From the NCBI RefSeq assembly GCF_004791165.1, contig NZ_SRUZ01000004.1, forward strand, positions 310,001-374,000: 64,000 nucleotides of DNA. Reading direction: 5' to 3'. Each line of letters starts with the position of its first letter. Position 1 is the stretch's first letter. The position numbers and the translations under genes were made by a program. The notes under the pieces were generated by a model. That model saw nothing but the letters and a program-made list of their open reading frames with translations, was not told the DNA's origin and searched no databases. Positions 24,935-33,409 of this stretch are shown in pieces. Source of the DNA: Mesorhizobium sp. M8A.F.Ca.ET.218.01.1.1. GTDB taxonomy: Bacteria; Pseudomonadota; Alphaproteobacteria; Rhizobiales; Rhizobiaceae.

Positions 24935-26191
24935 TCACAAATGATGCGTGCACCGCTCGATTTCGCAGCCGTCGAGGCCATGGATGCGGCGGACCCGCTG
25001 CGCGCCATGCGCGACCGGTTCATTTTGCCGGAAGGCGTCATCTATCTCGACGGCAATTCGCTTGGGGCCGCGGCACCCGCCGTCTTCAACGAGCTGCAGA
25101 AGGCTGCCACCCAGGAGTGGGCGCAGGATCTCATCCGCGCCTGGAATACTGCCGGCTGGTTCGACATGCCGCTGGCACTTGGCGACCAGCTCGGACGGCT
25201 GATCGGCGCCGCGCCCGGCCAGACCGTGGTGTGCGATACGACCTCGATCAATATCTACAAGGTGCTGCATGCCGCACTCGGCATGCGGCCGGACCGGTCG
25301 GTCATCGTCGCCGAAGGCGACAGCTTTCCGACCGATCTCTATATGGCCGAAGGCGTGGCCTCGACGCGACCCGGCACTGTCTTGCGGCTCGAGGGCGTCG
25401 ACGCGCCGACCATTGAGGAACTGATCGACGAGCGTGTCGCCGTCATCCTGGTCAACCATGTCAATTACAAATCCGGCCAGCTGCGCGACATGGCGGCACT
25501 GACATGCAAGGCCCATCAGGTCGGCGCGCTGATCGTCTGGGATCTCTGCCATTCCGCCGGCGCCTTGCCGGTCGAACTCGACAGCGCCAATGCGGATTTC
25601 GCCATCGGCTGCACTTACAAATATCTCAATGGTGGTCCGGGCGCGCCAGCCTTTATCTACGCCGCCACGCGTCATCACGACAAAGTCCAGCAGCCGCTCA
25701 GCGGTTGGTGGGGCCACGCGCGGCCCTTCGCCTTCGAGCAGGGTTATGCGGCCGGCAGCGGCATCCGTCGCTTCCTGTGCGGCACGCAACCGGTCTTGTC
25801 GATGCGGGCGCTCAAGGGGGCGCTGGATATCTGGGACGATGTCGACATGGCGACAGTGCGCAACAAGAGCATCGCGCTCACCGACCTGTTCATCCAACTC
25901 GTCGAGACCAGATGCGGCGCTTACGGCCTGGAGCTGGAAAGCCCGCGCGATGGCAAGCAGCGCGGCAGCCAGGTTTCGTTCCTCCACCCCAACGGTTACC
26001 AGGTGATGCGGGCGCTGATCGAGCGCGGCGTGATCGGCGATTTCCGTGCGCCATCGACGATCCGCTTCGGCTTCACGCCGCTCTATGTCGGTTACGCCGA
26101 TGTATGGCAGGCGGTCGGGGTGTTGGAAGATATCCTGCGCACCGGCGCGTGGAAGGACGCGCGCTTCGCGGTCAAGACCGCGGTGACCTGA
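24932..26191 (+). CDS. kynU: Kynureninase
   Basis: A PLP enzyme that cleaves kynurenine to anthranilate and alanine. From ATG 24932 it has 419 residues; 24917, 24941 and 24944 are other in-frame ATGs. The PLP lysine is Lys230 in GCTYKYLNGGPGAPAF. Other fold-type-I features are VIYLDGNSLGAAAP near the N-terminus, the cofactor segment TVVCDTTSINIYKVL, the WDLCHSAGALP motif with the PLP-ring Asp, and GWWGHARPF after the lysine. It directly follows the TrpX-type importer and converges with kynA on the other strand. Confidence 0.95.
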   Translation: MSQMMRAPLDFAAVEAMDAADPLRAMRDRFILPEGVIYLDGNSLGAAAPAVFNELQKAATQEWAQDLIRAWNTAGWFDMPLALGDQLGRLIGAAPGQTVVCDTTSINIYKVLHAALGMRPDRSVIVAEGDSFPTDLYMAEGVASTRPGTVLRLEGVDAPTIEELIDERVAVILVNHVNYKSGQLRDMAALTCKAHQVGALIVWDLCHSAGALPVELDSANADFAIGCTYKYLNGGPGAPAFIYAATRHHDKVQQPLSGWWGHARPFAFEQGYAAGSGIRRFLCGTQPVLSMRALKGALDIWDDVDMATVRNKSIALTDLFIQLVETRCGAYGLELESPRDGKQRGSQVSFLHPNGYQVMRALIERGVIGDFRAPSTIRFGFTPLYVGYADVWQAVGVLEDILRTGAWKDARFAVKTAVT

Positions 26192-26249
26192 AGCGTCGGC
26201 GCAATTCCAGGAAAAGTGCCGCGCCGCTTTCCAGTCCGCACCAAGGAGC

Positions 26250-27086
26250 TCAGAGCCGGGTACGGACGTTCCAGAGTTCCGGAAACAGGACGACCTCGAG
26301 CATCTTCTTGAGGTAGGAGGCACCGGATGTGCCGCCGGTGCCGCGCTTCAGGCCGATGATGCGCTCGACCGTGGTGACGTGGTTGAAGCGCCATCGGCGG
26401 AAGTAGTCCTCGAAGTCGACCAGTTTCTCGGCCAGTTCATAGAACATCCAGTAGCGCTGCGGATCGCGGTAGATGGTCTGCCAGGCGACGAGGACCTCTT
26501 CGTTCTCGCTGCGCGTCTCTCGCCAGTCCGTGCGCCTGGCATCGGCGCCGATGTCGAATCCGTTGCGTGCCAGAAGCAGCAGCGCTTCATCGTAGAGCGA
26601 CGGCTCGGTCAGGATTGCCTCCAGCCTGCCCGTGAGGTCCGTCCGGTGCTTGTGCGGCCCAAGCATGGCGAGGTTGCGATTGCCGGCCATGAATTCGATG
26701 GCGCGATACTGCCAGGACTGGAAACCCGAGGACTGGCCGAGCGCGTCCCGGAATTCGGTATATTCGCTTGGAGTCATCGTGCGCAGCACGTCCCAGGCGT
26801 TGTTCAGCTGCTCGAAAATGCGGGCGACGCGCGACAGCATCTTGAAGCTCGGCTCCAGCCGGTCGGCACGGATCGAGCGGATCGCGGCGCCAATCTCGTG
26901 CAGGGCGAGCTTCATCCAGAGTTCCGATGTCTGGTGCTGGATGATGAACAGCATCTCGTCATGCGCCGACGACAGCGGCGCCTGCGCGTCGAGTACTTTC
27001 TCCAGGTGCAGATAGTCGCTGTAGGACATGCGTTCTTTGAACGACATCTGTGCGCCTTCGGACGCCGGATCGTAGGGTTCGCTCAA
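26250..27086 (-). CDS. kynA: Tryptophan 2,3-dioxygenase
   Basis: A heme dioxygenase that opens the indole ring of tryptophan to N-formylkynurenine. I start it at TTG 27086, which overlaps the TGA of the upstream ligase gene (TTGA) and has GGAG about 9 nt before it; this gives 278 residues. ATG 27047 (265 residues) is the alternative. Features are MLFIIQHQTSELWMKLALHE (substrate-site His51), RNLAMLGPHKHR, and the proximal heme His236 in RWRFNHVTTVERIIG, followed by the GTGGTSG loop that closes on substrate. It is in one operon with the ligase and supplies the first step of the pathway. Confidence 0.95.
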   Translation of the reverse strand: MSEPYDPASEGAQMSFKERMSYSDYLHLEKVLDAQAPLSSAHDEMLFIIQHQTSELWMKLALHEIGAAIRSIRADRLEPSFKMLSRVARIFEQLNNAWDVLRTMTPSEYTEFRDALGQSSGFQSWQYRAIEFMAGNRNLAMLGPHKHRTDLTGRLEAILTEPSLYDEALLLLARNGFDIGADARRTDWRETRSENEEVLVAWQTIYRDPQRYWMFYELAEKLVDFEDYFRRWRFNHVTTVERIIGLKRGTGGTSGASYLKKMLEVVLFPELWNVRTRL

Positions 27087-28708
27087 TTGATTTTCTCCGT
27101 GCGCAGGCGGAAGCGCTGGATCTTGCCGGTCTGGGTCTTGGGCAGCGCGGCGATGAATTTGACCGATCGCGGGTATTTGTAGGGCGCGATGGTTGCCTTG
27201 ACGTGGTCCTGCAGGCGCTTGACGGTCATCGCGTCCGGCGCCACGCCTCGCACCAGCACGACATGCGCCTCGACGATCTGGCCGCGCTCGCCATCCTCGG
27301 CGCCGATGACAGCGCATTCGGCGACATCGGGATGCGAAAGCAGCGCCGCCTCGACCTCGGGTCCGGCGATGTTGTAGCCGGCGCTGACAATCATGTCGTC
27401 GGAACGCGCGGCAAAGTGAAAGAAGCCGTCCTCGTCCTGCGTGAAGGTGTCGCCGGTGAGATTCCAGCCGTCGCGCACATAGTCCTTCTGCCGGTCATCG
27501 GCCATGTAGCGGCAGCCGGTTGGCCCGCGCACCGCCAGCCGTCCGGTCTCGCCACGCGGCACTTCGCGCATGTCGTTGTCGACGATGCGCGCCTCGTAGC
27601 CGCCGACCGGCTTGCCGGTCGAAGCGGGCTTCCTGTCGTCAAAGCGGTTGGAGACGAAGATGTGCAGCATTTCCGTGGCGCCGATGCCATCGAGGATCGG
27701 CTTGCCGGTCTTTCGTGTCCACTCTTCGAAGACCGGAGCCGGCAAGGTCTCGCCGGCGGAAACGGCAACACGCAGCGATGACAGGTCGGCACCCTCATCC
27801 ATGGCCTTCAGCATGGCGCGGTAGGCGGTCGGCGCGGTGAAGGAAATGGTGGCTTTGTAGCTCTCGATAATGTGGATCATGTTGGGTGGCGTCGCCTGTT
27901 CCAGCAGGGTCGCCGCCGCGCCGAAGCGCAGGGGAAAGATGGCCAACCCGCCAAGACCGAAGGTGAAGGCGAGCGGCGGCGAGCCGACGAAGATGTCGTC
28001 CGGCGTCACCTGCAGGACTTCGCGGGCGTAGGCATCGGCGATGATCAGCAGGTCGCGGTGGAAATGCATCGTCGCCTTCGGCACGCCCGTCGTGCCCGAG
28101 GTGAAGCCGAGCAGGGCGACATCGTCGCGGCCGGTGCTGACGGCGGTGAAGGTGACGGGCTTGTCGAGGGCGGCGCGGTCGAGCTCGGCATCATGGTTGG
28201 CGGTGCCGTCGAAGCCGATCACCTGCTTCAGGAACGCGCTGTCCTTGGCGCAGGCGGTCATCTCGTCCATCAGCCTGGTGTCGCAGAGCGCGATCGTGAT
28301 CTCGGCCTTGTCGACGATCTTTGTGAGTTCGCCGGCACGCAGCATCGGCATGGTGTTGACGACGACGGCGCCGACCTTGGTGGCGGCCAGCCAACAGGCG
28401 ACCATGGCTGGGTTATTGGCGGAGCGGATCAACACCCGGTTGCCCGGCTTGACGCCATAATTCTCGACCAGCGCGTGGGCGAGCCGGTTCGTCCAGTCGG
28501 ACAGTTCCTTGTAGGTGCGGCGGCGGCCATTGCCGATCAGGGCGGTGTGGTCGCCGAGACCCTTCTCGACCAGCCGGTCGGTCAATTCGACACCGGCGTT
28601 GAGATGTTCGGGGTAGTCGAAGCCGTCGAGCAGGAAGTCGGGCCATTGTTCGGGCGGCGGCAGATGATCGCGCGTGAACGTGTCGGTATGCGCTGAAGGC
28701 CCAAGCAT
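27083..28708 (-). CDS. Acyl-CoA ligase, probably 2-aminobenzoate (anthranilate)-CoA ligase
   Basis: An ANL-superfamily AMP-forming ligase of 541 residues from ATG 28708. The P-loop is GFTSGTTGVPKATMHF; the C-terminal domain has the hinge LAVRGPTGCRYM and the catalytic lysine in LPKTQTGKIQRFRLR. Overall pattern (DHLPPPEQWPDFLLD start, LNAGVELTDRLVEKG) resembles benzoate and 2-aminobenzoate-CoA ligases. Because it is coupled to kynA by overlap and shares the locus with kynU, whose product is anthranilate, I infer anthranilate as substrate; benzoate or a related aryl acid cannot be excluded. The enzymes that would act on anthraniloyl-CoA are not in the window. Confidence 0.8.
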   Translation of the reverse strand: MLGPSAHTDTFTRDHLPPPEQWPDFLLDGFDYPEHLNAGVELTDRLVEKGLGDHTALIGNGRRRTYKELSDWTNRLAHALVENYGVKPGNRVLIRSANNPAMVACWLAATKVGAVVVNTMPMLRAGELTKIVDKAEITIALCDTRLMDEMTACAKDSAFLKQVIGFDGTANHDAELDRAALDKPVTFTAVSTGRDDVALLGFTSGTTGVPKATMHFHRDLLIIADAYAREVLQVTPDDIFVGSPPLAFTFGLGGLAIFPLRFGAAATLLEQATPPNMIHIIESYKATISFTAPTAYRAMLKAMDEGADLSSLRVAVSAGETLPAPVFEEWTRKTGKPILDGIGATEMLHIFVSNRFDDRKPASTGKPVGGYEARIVDNDMREVPRGETGRLAVRGPTGCRYMADDRQKDYVRDGWNLTGDTFTQDEDGFFHFAARSDDMIVSAGYNIAGPEVEAALLSHPDVAECAVIGAEDGERGQIVEAHVVLVRGVAPDAMTVKRLQDHVKATIAPYKYPRSVKFIAALPKTQTGKIQRFRLRTEKIN

Positions 28709-29018
28709 GTCGCCGCTGTCCCTGTCTGCTGCCCGGCCAGCGTGGGGGCACCTGGCCGGAGGCGGTGGATCTGAATTCCCATCTTTCGCGGAAGGCTTCG
28801 TGCAGCCGGCTACACCTTGTCGACCATGTCGCCGGAAAGGTGACGATTGGCAGATTCGGACAGCACAGCGGACCTCCCATTGTCGACTGTTCCGCAGGCA
28901 GGATCGCACCAGTCGAAATTTGTTTCAAGCCTAAAATGTTTTTGCCGGAGCATTGACGCATGACATGGCGGCGGCCATTGCTAGTGCAGAAACGATGCCG
29001 CTTCGGGGGAGGGTGCCG
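28709..29018. other. 310-bp divergent promoter region, ligase-kynA and formamidase
   Basis: It holds the outward promoters of two transcription units. Frames in it are open but read as non-protein on both strands. An AT-rich patch (TTTGTTTCAAGCCTAAAATGTTTTT, about 28919-28943) is the likeliest promoter core. Weak starts for the plus-strand gene occur at 28953 (TTG) and 28965 (ATG), but the strong GGGGGAGGG at 29005-29013 points to 29019. Confidence 0.5.
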
Positions 29019-29849
29019 ATGCCAGACCATCGCATTGCCGACTGGGACAATGCCTACGCCAACGGCGCCAATATCGCCGGCAGTGACCGTTGGCCGGCCG
29101 CATGGGCGGAACCCGCGCAGGCGTTCCGCGATGCGCTATCGGCACAGGGCCGGGCACGTATCGACATTGCCTATGGCGATCGTCCGCGCAACCGCTTCGA
29201 CCTCTTTCTGCCCAAGGCCGCGCCGAGGGGCCTAGTGGTGTTCATCCATGGGGGCTATTGGATGGAGACCGACAAGAGCTTGTGGTCGCACCTCGCCGGC
29301 GGCGCGGTCGACAGCGGTTTTGCCGTGGCGATGCCGTCCTACACGCAGTGCCCCGACATACGCATCGCCGGCATCGTCACCGAAATCGGGACGGCTATCA
29401 GCAGGGCCGCGGCAATGGTCGACGGGCCGTTGATTCTGACCGGACATTCGGCCGGTGGACATCTCGCCAGCCGCATGGTGACGGTGACCACGCCTTTGGC
29501 TGCCGATGTCGCGCGGCGTATACGCCATGTCGTTTCGATTTCAGGCTTGCATGATTTGCGCCCGCTGATGTGCACGGACATGAACGCGACGCTGAAAATC
29601 GATGAGCATGAGGCGCAGACGGAAAGCCCGGCACTGCTGCGCCCCCTGGATGGTATCCGCATCACCTGCTGGGCCGGCGGTGGGGAGCGATCCGAATTCC
29701 TGCGCCAGAATGCGTTGCTGGCCAACATCTGGACCGGACTTGGCGCAATTACCAATGCCGTGGTCGAACCTGATCGGCATCATTACGATGTTGTCGATGG
29801 CCTTGCCGATCCAGCGCACGCCTTGACGCGGACTTTGATCTCGGAATAG
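29019..29849 (+). CDS. Alpha/beta hydrolase, probable kynurenine formamidase
   Basis: A 276-residue hydrolase of the AFMID-like arylformamidase type. ATG 29019 is preceded by GGGGGAGGG with a 5-nt gap, which decides the start. The oxyanion motif is HGGYW (residues 77-81), as in eukaryotic-type kynurenine formamidases; the nucleophile is Ser144 in LTGHSAGGHLASRM, and a late His (DRHHYDVVDG) completes the triad. It would hydrolyse N-formylkynurenine to kynurenine, the step missing between kynA and kynU. This is not the metal-dependent bacterial KynB fold, so the assignment rests on motif and neighbours. Confidence 0.78.
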   Translation: MPDHRIADWDNAYANGANIAGSDRWPAAWAEPAQAFRDALSAQGRARIDIAYGDRPRNRFDLFLPKAAPRGLVVFIHGGYWMETDKSLWSHLAGGAVDSGFAVAMPSYTQCPDIRIAGIVTEIGTAISRAAAMVDGPLILTGHSAGGHLASRMVTVTTPLAADVARRIRHVVSISGLHDLRPLMCTDMNATLKIDEHEAQTESPALLRPLDGIRITCWAGGGERSEFLRQNALLANIWTGLGAITNAVVEPDRHHYDVVDGLADPAHALTRTLISE

Positions 29850-29895
29850 CCGAGATCATTTTTGTCCTGTTATCAGCTATTTGTAAGATAATTCT

Positions 29896-31101
29896 TCAAC
29901 GCAACATCAGAACGCTGCAAGCGTCTCCGGCAACAGATGCGGGAGCAAAAGGCGCGCGCACGACCAATCCGTTGGCATCGGCGAGCATCCTCAGCATCGA
30001 AGAATCCTGGATGCCGAACGGCGTCGCCACCAACCCGCTGCCGTCCTCCCGGACCACCGCCCGCACATAATCCTGGCGCAGATCGTTGGCCGCCATTGCG
30101 GCGCCCAGCCGTGCCTGGCGGATATCCTGACGATGATCGCGGCCGCCGAGCCTCGCCAGAAGCGGCTTCAGGAACAATTGCGAGCAGACCAGGCTTGCCA
30201 CCGGATTGCCGGGCAGGCCGATGCATCTGACATCGCCGAGGCGCCCGAACATCAGCGGCTTGCCAGGACGCATGGCGATCTTCCAGAAGCCGAGGGTCAT
30301 GCCTTCGCTGGTCAGCACGTCATGGATAAGGTCATGGTCGCCCACCGAGGCACCGCCCAGCGTGACGATAACATCGGCGCCGGCGGCCACCGCTTTCCTG
30401 ACCAGGGCGGCGATGGCGTCCTTGCGGTCGGCGGCGATTCCGAGATCGAGCGCGCGGGCACCGACCGACTGTGCTGCCGCGGCGACGCCATAAGCGTTGG
30501 ACGAGATGATCTGGTCCGGCCCGAGTTCGCTGCCGGGCTGCAACAGTTCGTCACCGGTGGCGATGATGGCGACCAACGGCCGTTTCACCACGCTCACTCG
30601 GGGGTGGTTGGCCGATGCCGCCAGCGACAGTGCAGCCGGGTCGAGCAAACGCCCCTTCTCCAGCAGCACGTCGCCCTTGGAAAAATCGAGGCCGACGCGG
30701 CGGATGTTGCGCCACTCGGCGGTGGGCTCGAACACTTCGATGTTGCCACCGCCGAGATCCCTGACATTCTCCTGGATGACGATGGTATCGGCACCATGAG
30801 GCAGCGGTGCGCCGGTGAAGATGCGCACGGCTTGTCCTTGGCCGACCGCGCCGTCAAAGCCACGCCCGGCCGGCGCTATCCCGATCACCGAGAGTTTCGA
30901 CGGCACCGACGCCACGTCGGCGACTCGCACCGCATAGCCGTCCATGGCAGAAGCGTTGAAGGGCGGCTGGGTGCGAAGCGCCACCACCGCTTCGGCCAGC
31001 ACACGATCGACAGCCTCGATGAGGGGGACGCTTTCGCCGGCCAGCGGCACGGCGCCGTCGAGGAGGCGTTCGAGCGCCTCGGCGACCGGAACCAGCACCA
31101 T
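29896..31101 (-). CDS. moeA: Molybdopterin molybdotransferase
   Basis: Inserts molybdate into adenylated molybdopterin to give Moco. The 401-residue protein has the MoeA domains in order: N-terminal with PPFNASAMDGYAV, a middle with RIFTGAPLPHGADTIVIQE, the MPT-binding domain with IIATGDELLQPG and TLGGASVGDHDL, and the C-terminal beta domain starting near 325. FGRLGDVRCIGLPGNPVAS is also typical. Its ATG overlaps the moaC stop (TGATG), so it is translationally coupled to moaC. Confidence 0.95.
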   Translation of the reverse strand: MVLVPVAEALERLLDGAVPLAGESVPLIEAVDRVLAEAVVALRTQPPFNASAMDGYAVRVADVASVPSKLSVIGIAPAGRGFDGAVGQGQAVRIFTGAPLPHGADTIVIQENVRDLGGGNIEVFEPTAEWRNIRRVGLDFSKGDVLLEKGRLLDPAALSLAASANHPRVSVVKRPLVAIIATGDELLQPGSELGPDQIISSNAYGVAAAAQSVGARALDLGIAADRKDAIAALVRKAVAAGADVIVTLGGASVGDHDLIHDVLTSEGMTLGFWKIAMRPGKPLMFGRLGDVRCIGLPGNPVASLVCSQLFLKPLLARLGGRDHRQDIRQARLGAAMAANDLRQDYVRAVVREDGSGLVATPFGIQDSSMLRMLADANGLVVRAPFAPASVAGDACSVLMLR

Positions 31102-31580
31102 CAGGCACCTGCCTTGTAGTCGCCGGACTTGCCGCCGGTCTTTTCGGCCAGCCGGATACCGGAGATGACCATGGCGCGGTCCACCGCCTTGGCCATGTCG
31201 TAGATGGTCAGGCAGGCCACGGACGCGGCGGTCAATGCTTCCATCTCGACGCCGGTCTTGCCGGTAACGCGCGCCAGCGCCGTGACCCTGAGGCCGGGCA
31301 GAGCATGGTCCGGTTCTATGTCGACGGAAACCTTGGTCAGCAGCAGAGGGTGGCAGAGCGGGATCAGCTCATGCGTCTTCTTGGCCGCCATGATGCCGGC
31401 GATGCGCGCGGTGCCAAGCACGTCACCTTTCTTGGCGTTGCCGGCGAGAATGGTCTTCAATGTCTCGGGCTGCATGGAGACGAAGCCTTCGGCGATCGCG
31501 GTGCGCGTCGTCTCTTCCTTGTCGCCGACATCGACCATGTTGGCCTCGCCCTGCGCGCCAAGGTGCGTGAGGTTGGCCAC
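31101..31580 (-). CDS. moaC: Cyclic pyranopterin monophosphate synthase
   Basis: Converts the MoaA product to cyclic pyranopterin monophosphate in molybdenum-cofactor synthesis. The start is GTG 31580, 3 bp after the trpC stop, giving 159 residues, the normal length; the frame continues upstream inside trpC but is not used. Family motifs are GEANMVDVGDKEETTRTA, AKKTHELIPLCHPLLLT with catalytic residues, and TGVEMEALTAASVACLTIYDM. It lies between trpC and moeA, an arrangement known in rhizobia. Confidence 0.95.
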   Translation of the reverse strand: MANLTHLGAQGEANMVDVGDKEETTRTAIAEGFVSMQPETLKTILAGNAKKGDVLGTARIAGIMAAKKTHELIPLCHPLLLTKVSVDIEPDHALPGLRVTALARVTGKTGVEMEALTAASVACLTIYDMAKAVDRAMVISGIRLAEKTGGKSGDYKAGA

Positions 31581-31582
31581 GA

Positions 31583-32395
31583 TCAGATCGCCTCGGCTAC
31601 TGCCTTGCCCGTCAGGAGCAAGCGCGTCGCGGCGGCGACGTCCTGTTGCCGCATCAGACTTTCGCCGACGAGAAAGGTGCCGATGCCGCTCTTTTGCATC
31701 CTGAGACAATCGTCATGGGTGAAGATGCCGCTCTCGCTAACCAGCAGGCGATCGGCAGGTACCATGGCCGCCAGCCGCTCGGAGGTCTCAAGGCTGGTCT
31801 CGAACGTTCTCAGATTGCGGTTATTGATGCCGATCAGCCGCGACGACAATTTCAACGCGCGCTCCGTCTCGGCCTCGTCGTGGACCTCGATCAGCGCATC
31901 CATGCCGAGTTCGAACGCGGTCGTTTCCAGCTCATGCGCCAAGTCGTCGTCAACACTGGCCATGATGATCAGGATAGCGTCCGCGCCCCAGGCGCGAGCT
32001 TCATGGACCTGGTAGGAATCGAACAGGAAATCCTTGCGTAGCGCGGGCAGGGCGACGGCTGCCCTTGCCCTGGTGAGGAATTCCGGCGCCCCCTGAAAGG
32101 ACGGCTCGTCCGTCAGTACGGAAAGGCAGGCGGCGCCGCCTTTCTCATAGGCCTTCGCCAATGCCGGCGGATCGAAGTCCGCACGGATCAGCCCTTTGGA
32201 GGGACTTGCCTTCTTGATTTCGGCGATCAGGGCGAAATCGCCGGATTTGCGTTTCGCGTCGAGCGCCGCGAGAAAGCCGCGCGGTGCGTCGGCGTCTTTT
32301 GCGTGCGCCTTGATCTCTGCCAGCGGTACGCGTGCCTTGGCGGCGGCTATCTCGTCGCGCTTGTAGGCTTCGATCTTGCGCAGAATGTCAGACAC
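31583..32395 (-). CDS. trpC: Indole-3-glycerol phosphate synthase
   Basis: Closes the indole ring of tryptophan from CdRP. It has 270 residues, single-function (no fused PRAI domain). The TIM-barrel motifs are ALIAEIKKASPSKGLIR, the catalytic region LPALRKDFLFD, IIMASVDDD, LIGINNRNLRTFETSLE, and LVSESGIFTHDD. The start is GTG 32395, 3 bp past the trpD stop. The gene is next to trpD and moaC, as usual in rhizobia. Confidence 0.96.
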   Translation of the reverse strand: MSDILRKIEAYKRDEIAAAKARVPLAEIKAHAKDADAPRGFLAALDAKRKSGDFALIAEIKKASPSKGLIRADFDPPALAKAYEKGGAACLSVLTDEPSFQGAPEFLTRARAAVALPALRKDFLFDSYQVHEARAWGADAILIIMASVDDDLAHELETTAFELGMDALIEVHDEAETERALKLSSRLIGINNRNLRTFETSLETSERLAAMVPADRLLVSESGIFTHDDCLRMQKSGIGTFLVGESLMRQQDVAAATRLLLTGKAVAEAI

Positions 32396-32398
32396 GGT

Positions 32399-33409
32399 TC
32401 ACCCGTTCGAAATTTCGACCAGCCGGTCGAGCACCTGCAGCGCCCGGCCGCTGTCGATCGCCTGCGCGGCGATGGCGATGCCGTCACCCAGCGTCGTCGC
32501 CTTGCCCGCAATCACCAGTCCGGCGCCGGCGTTCATCAACACTGTGTCGCGGTAGGCGCCGGCGGCGCCGCCCAGCATATCGCGCAAGGCCTTGGCATTG
32601 TAGGCGGCGTCACCGCCGCGCAGCTCGTCCTTGGTATGGCGCTTCAGTCCAACCTCTTCAGGGGTCAGCGTAAAGCTGCGTATCTCGCCGCCAACCAGTT
32701 CGGCAACCTGCGTCTGCCCGGTGGTGGTGATCTCGTCATAGCCGTCGCCATGGGCGACCCAGGCGTGCTCGGTGCCGAGCGCCTTCAGCGTCTCGGCCAC
32801 CGGCATGATCCATTCCGGCAGGAACACGCCGACCATCTGCCGCTTCACCCCCGCCGGATTGGACAGGGGACCGAGCAGGTTGAAGATGGTGCGGGTGCCG
32901 AGCTCGACGCGTGTGGGGCCGACATGTTTCATCGCCGGATGGTGTGCGGGGGCGAACATGAAGCCGACGCCTGCCTCACGAATGCAACGGCCGATGAACT
33001 CGGGCGAGAGGTCGATCTTGACGCCGAGCGCGATCAGGACATCGGCCGCACCGGTCAGCGAGGACAGGCCGCGATTGCCGTGCTTGGCGACCGGCACGCC
33101 ACTGGCCGCAATGACGAAGGCTGATCCTGTCGAGATGTTGACCGAGTGCGAATTATCGCCGCCGGTGCCGACGATGTCGATGGCGCCGTCAGGGGCATCG
33201 ACGCGCAGCATCTTGGCACGCATCGTGGCGACGGCGCCTGAAATCTCGCTGACCGTCTCGCCGCGCACGCGCAGCGCCATCAGGAAGCCGCCGATCTGCC
33301 CTGGGGTCGCATCGCCCGACATGATGATGTCGAAGGCCTCGCACGCCTCCTCGAAGGACAGGGCGGTGCCGGTCGCGACCTTGGCGATATGGGTTTTCAG
33401 CGCGCTCAT
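32399..33409 (-). CDS. trpD: Anthranilate phosphoribosyltransferase
   Basis: Transfers phosphoribose from PRPP to anthranilate, the second step of tryptophan synthesis. It has 336 residues. The signature is DIVGTGGDNSHSVNISTG, followed by VAKHGNRGLSSLTGAADVL and MFAPAHHPAMKHVGPTRVELGTRTIFN-type sequence (read as separate parts). The ATG overlaps the ppiD stop (ATGA), and trpC follows at 3 bp, so the three are coupled. Confidence 0.96.
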   Translation of the reverse strand: MSALKTHIAKVATGTALSFEEACEAFDIIMSGDATPGQIGGFLMALRVRGETVSEISGAVATMRAKMLRVDAPDGAIDIVGTGGDNSHSVNISTGSAFVIAASGVPVAKHGNRGLSSLTGAADVLIALGVKIDLSPEFIGRCIREAGVGFMFAPAHHPAMKHVGPTRVELGTRTIFNLLGPLSNPAGVKRQMVGVFLPEWIMPVAETLKALGTEHAWVAHGDGYDEITTTGQTQVAELVGGEIRSFTLTPEEVGLKRHTKDELRGGDAAYNAKALRDMLGGAAGAYRDTVLMNAGAGLVIAGKATTLGDGIAIAAQAIDSGRALQVLDRLVEISNG

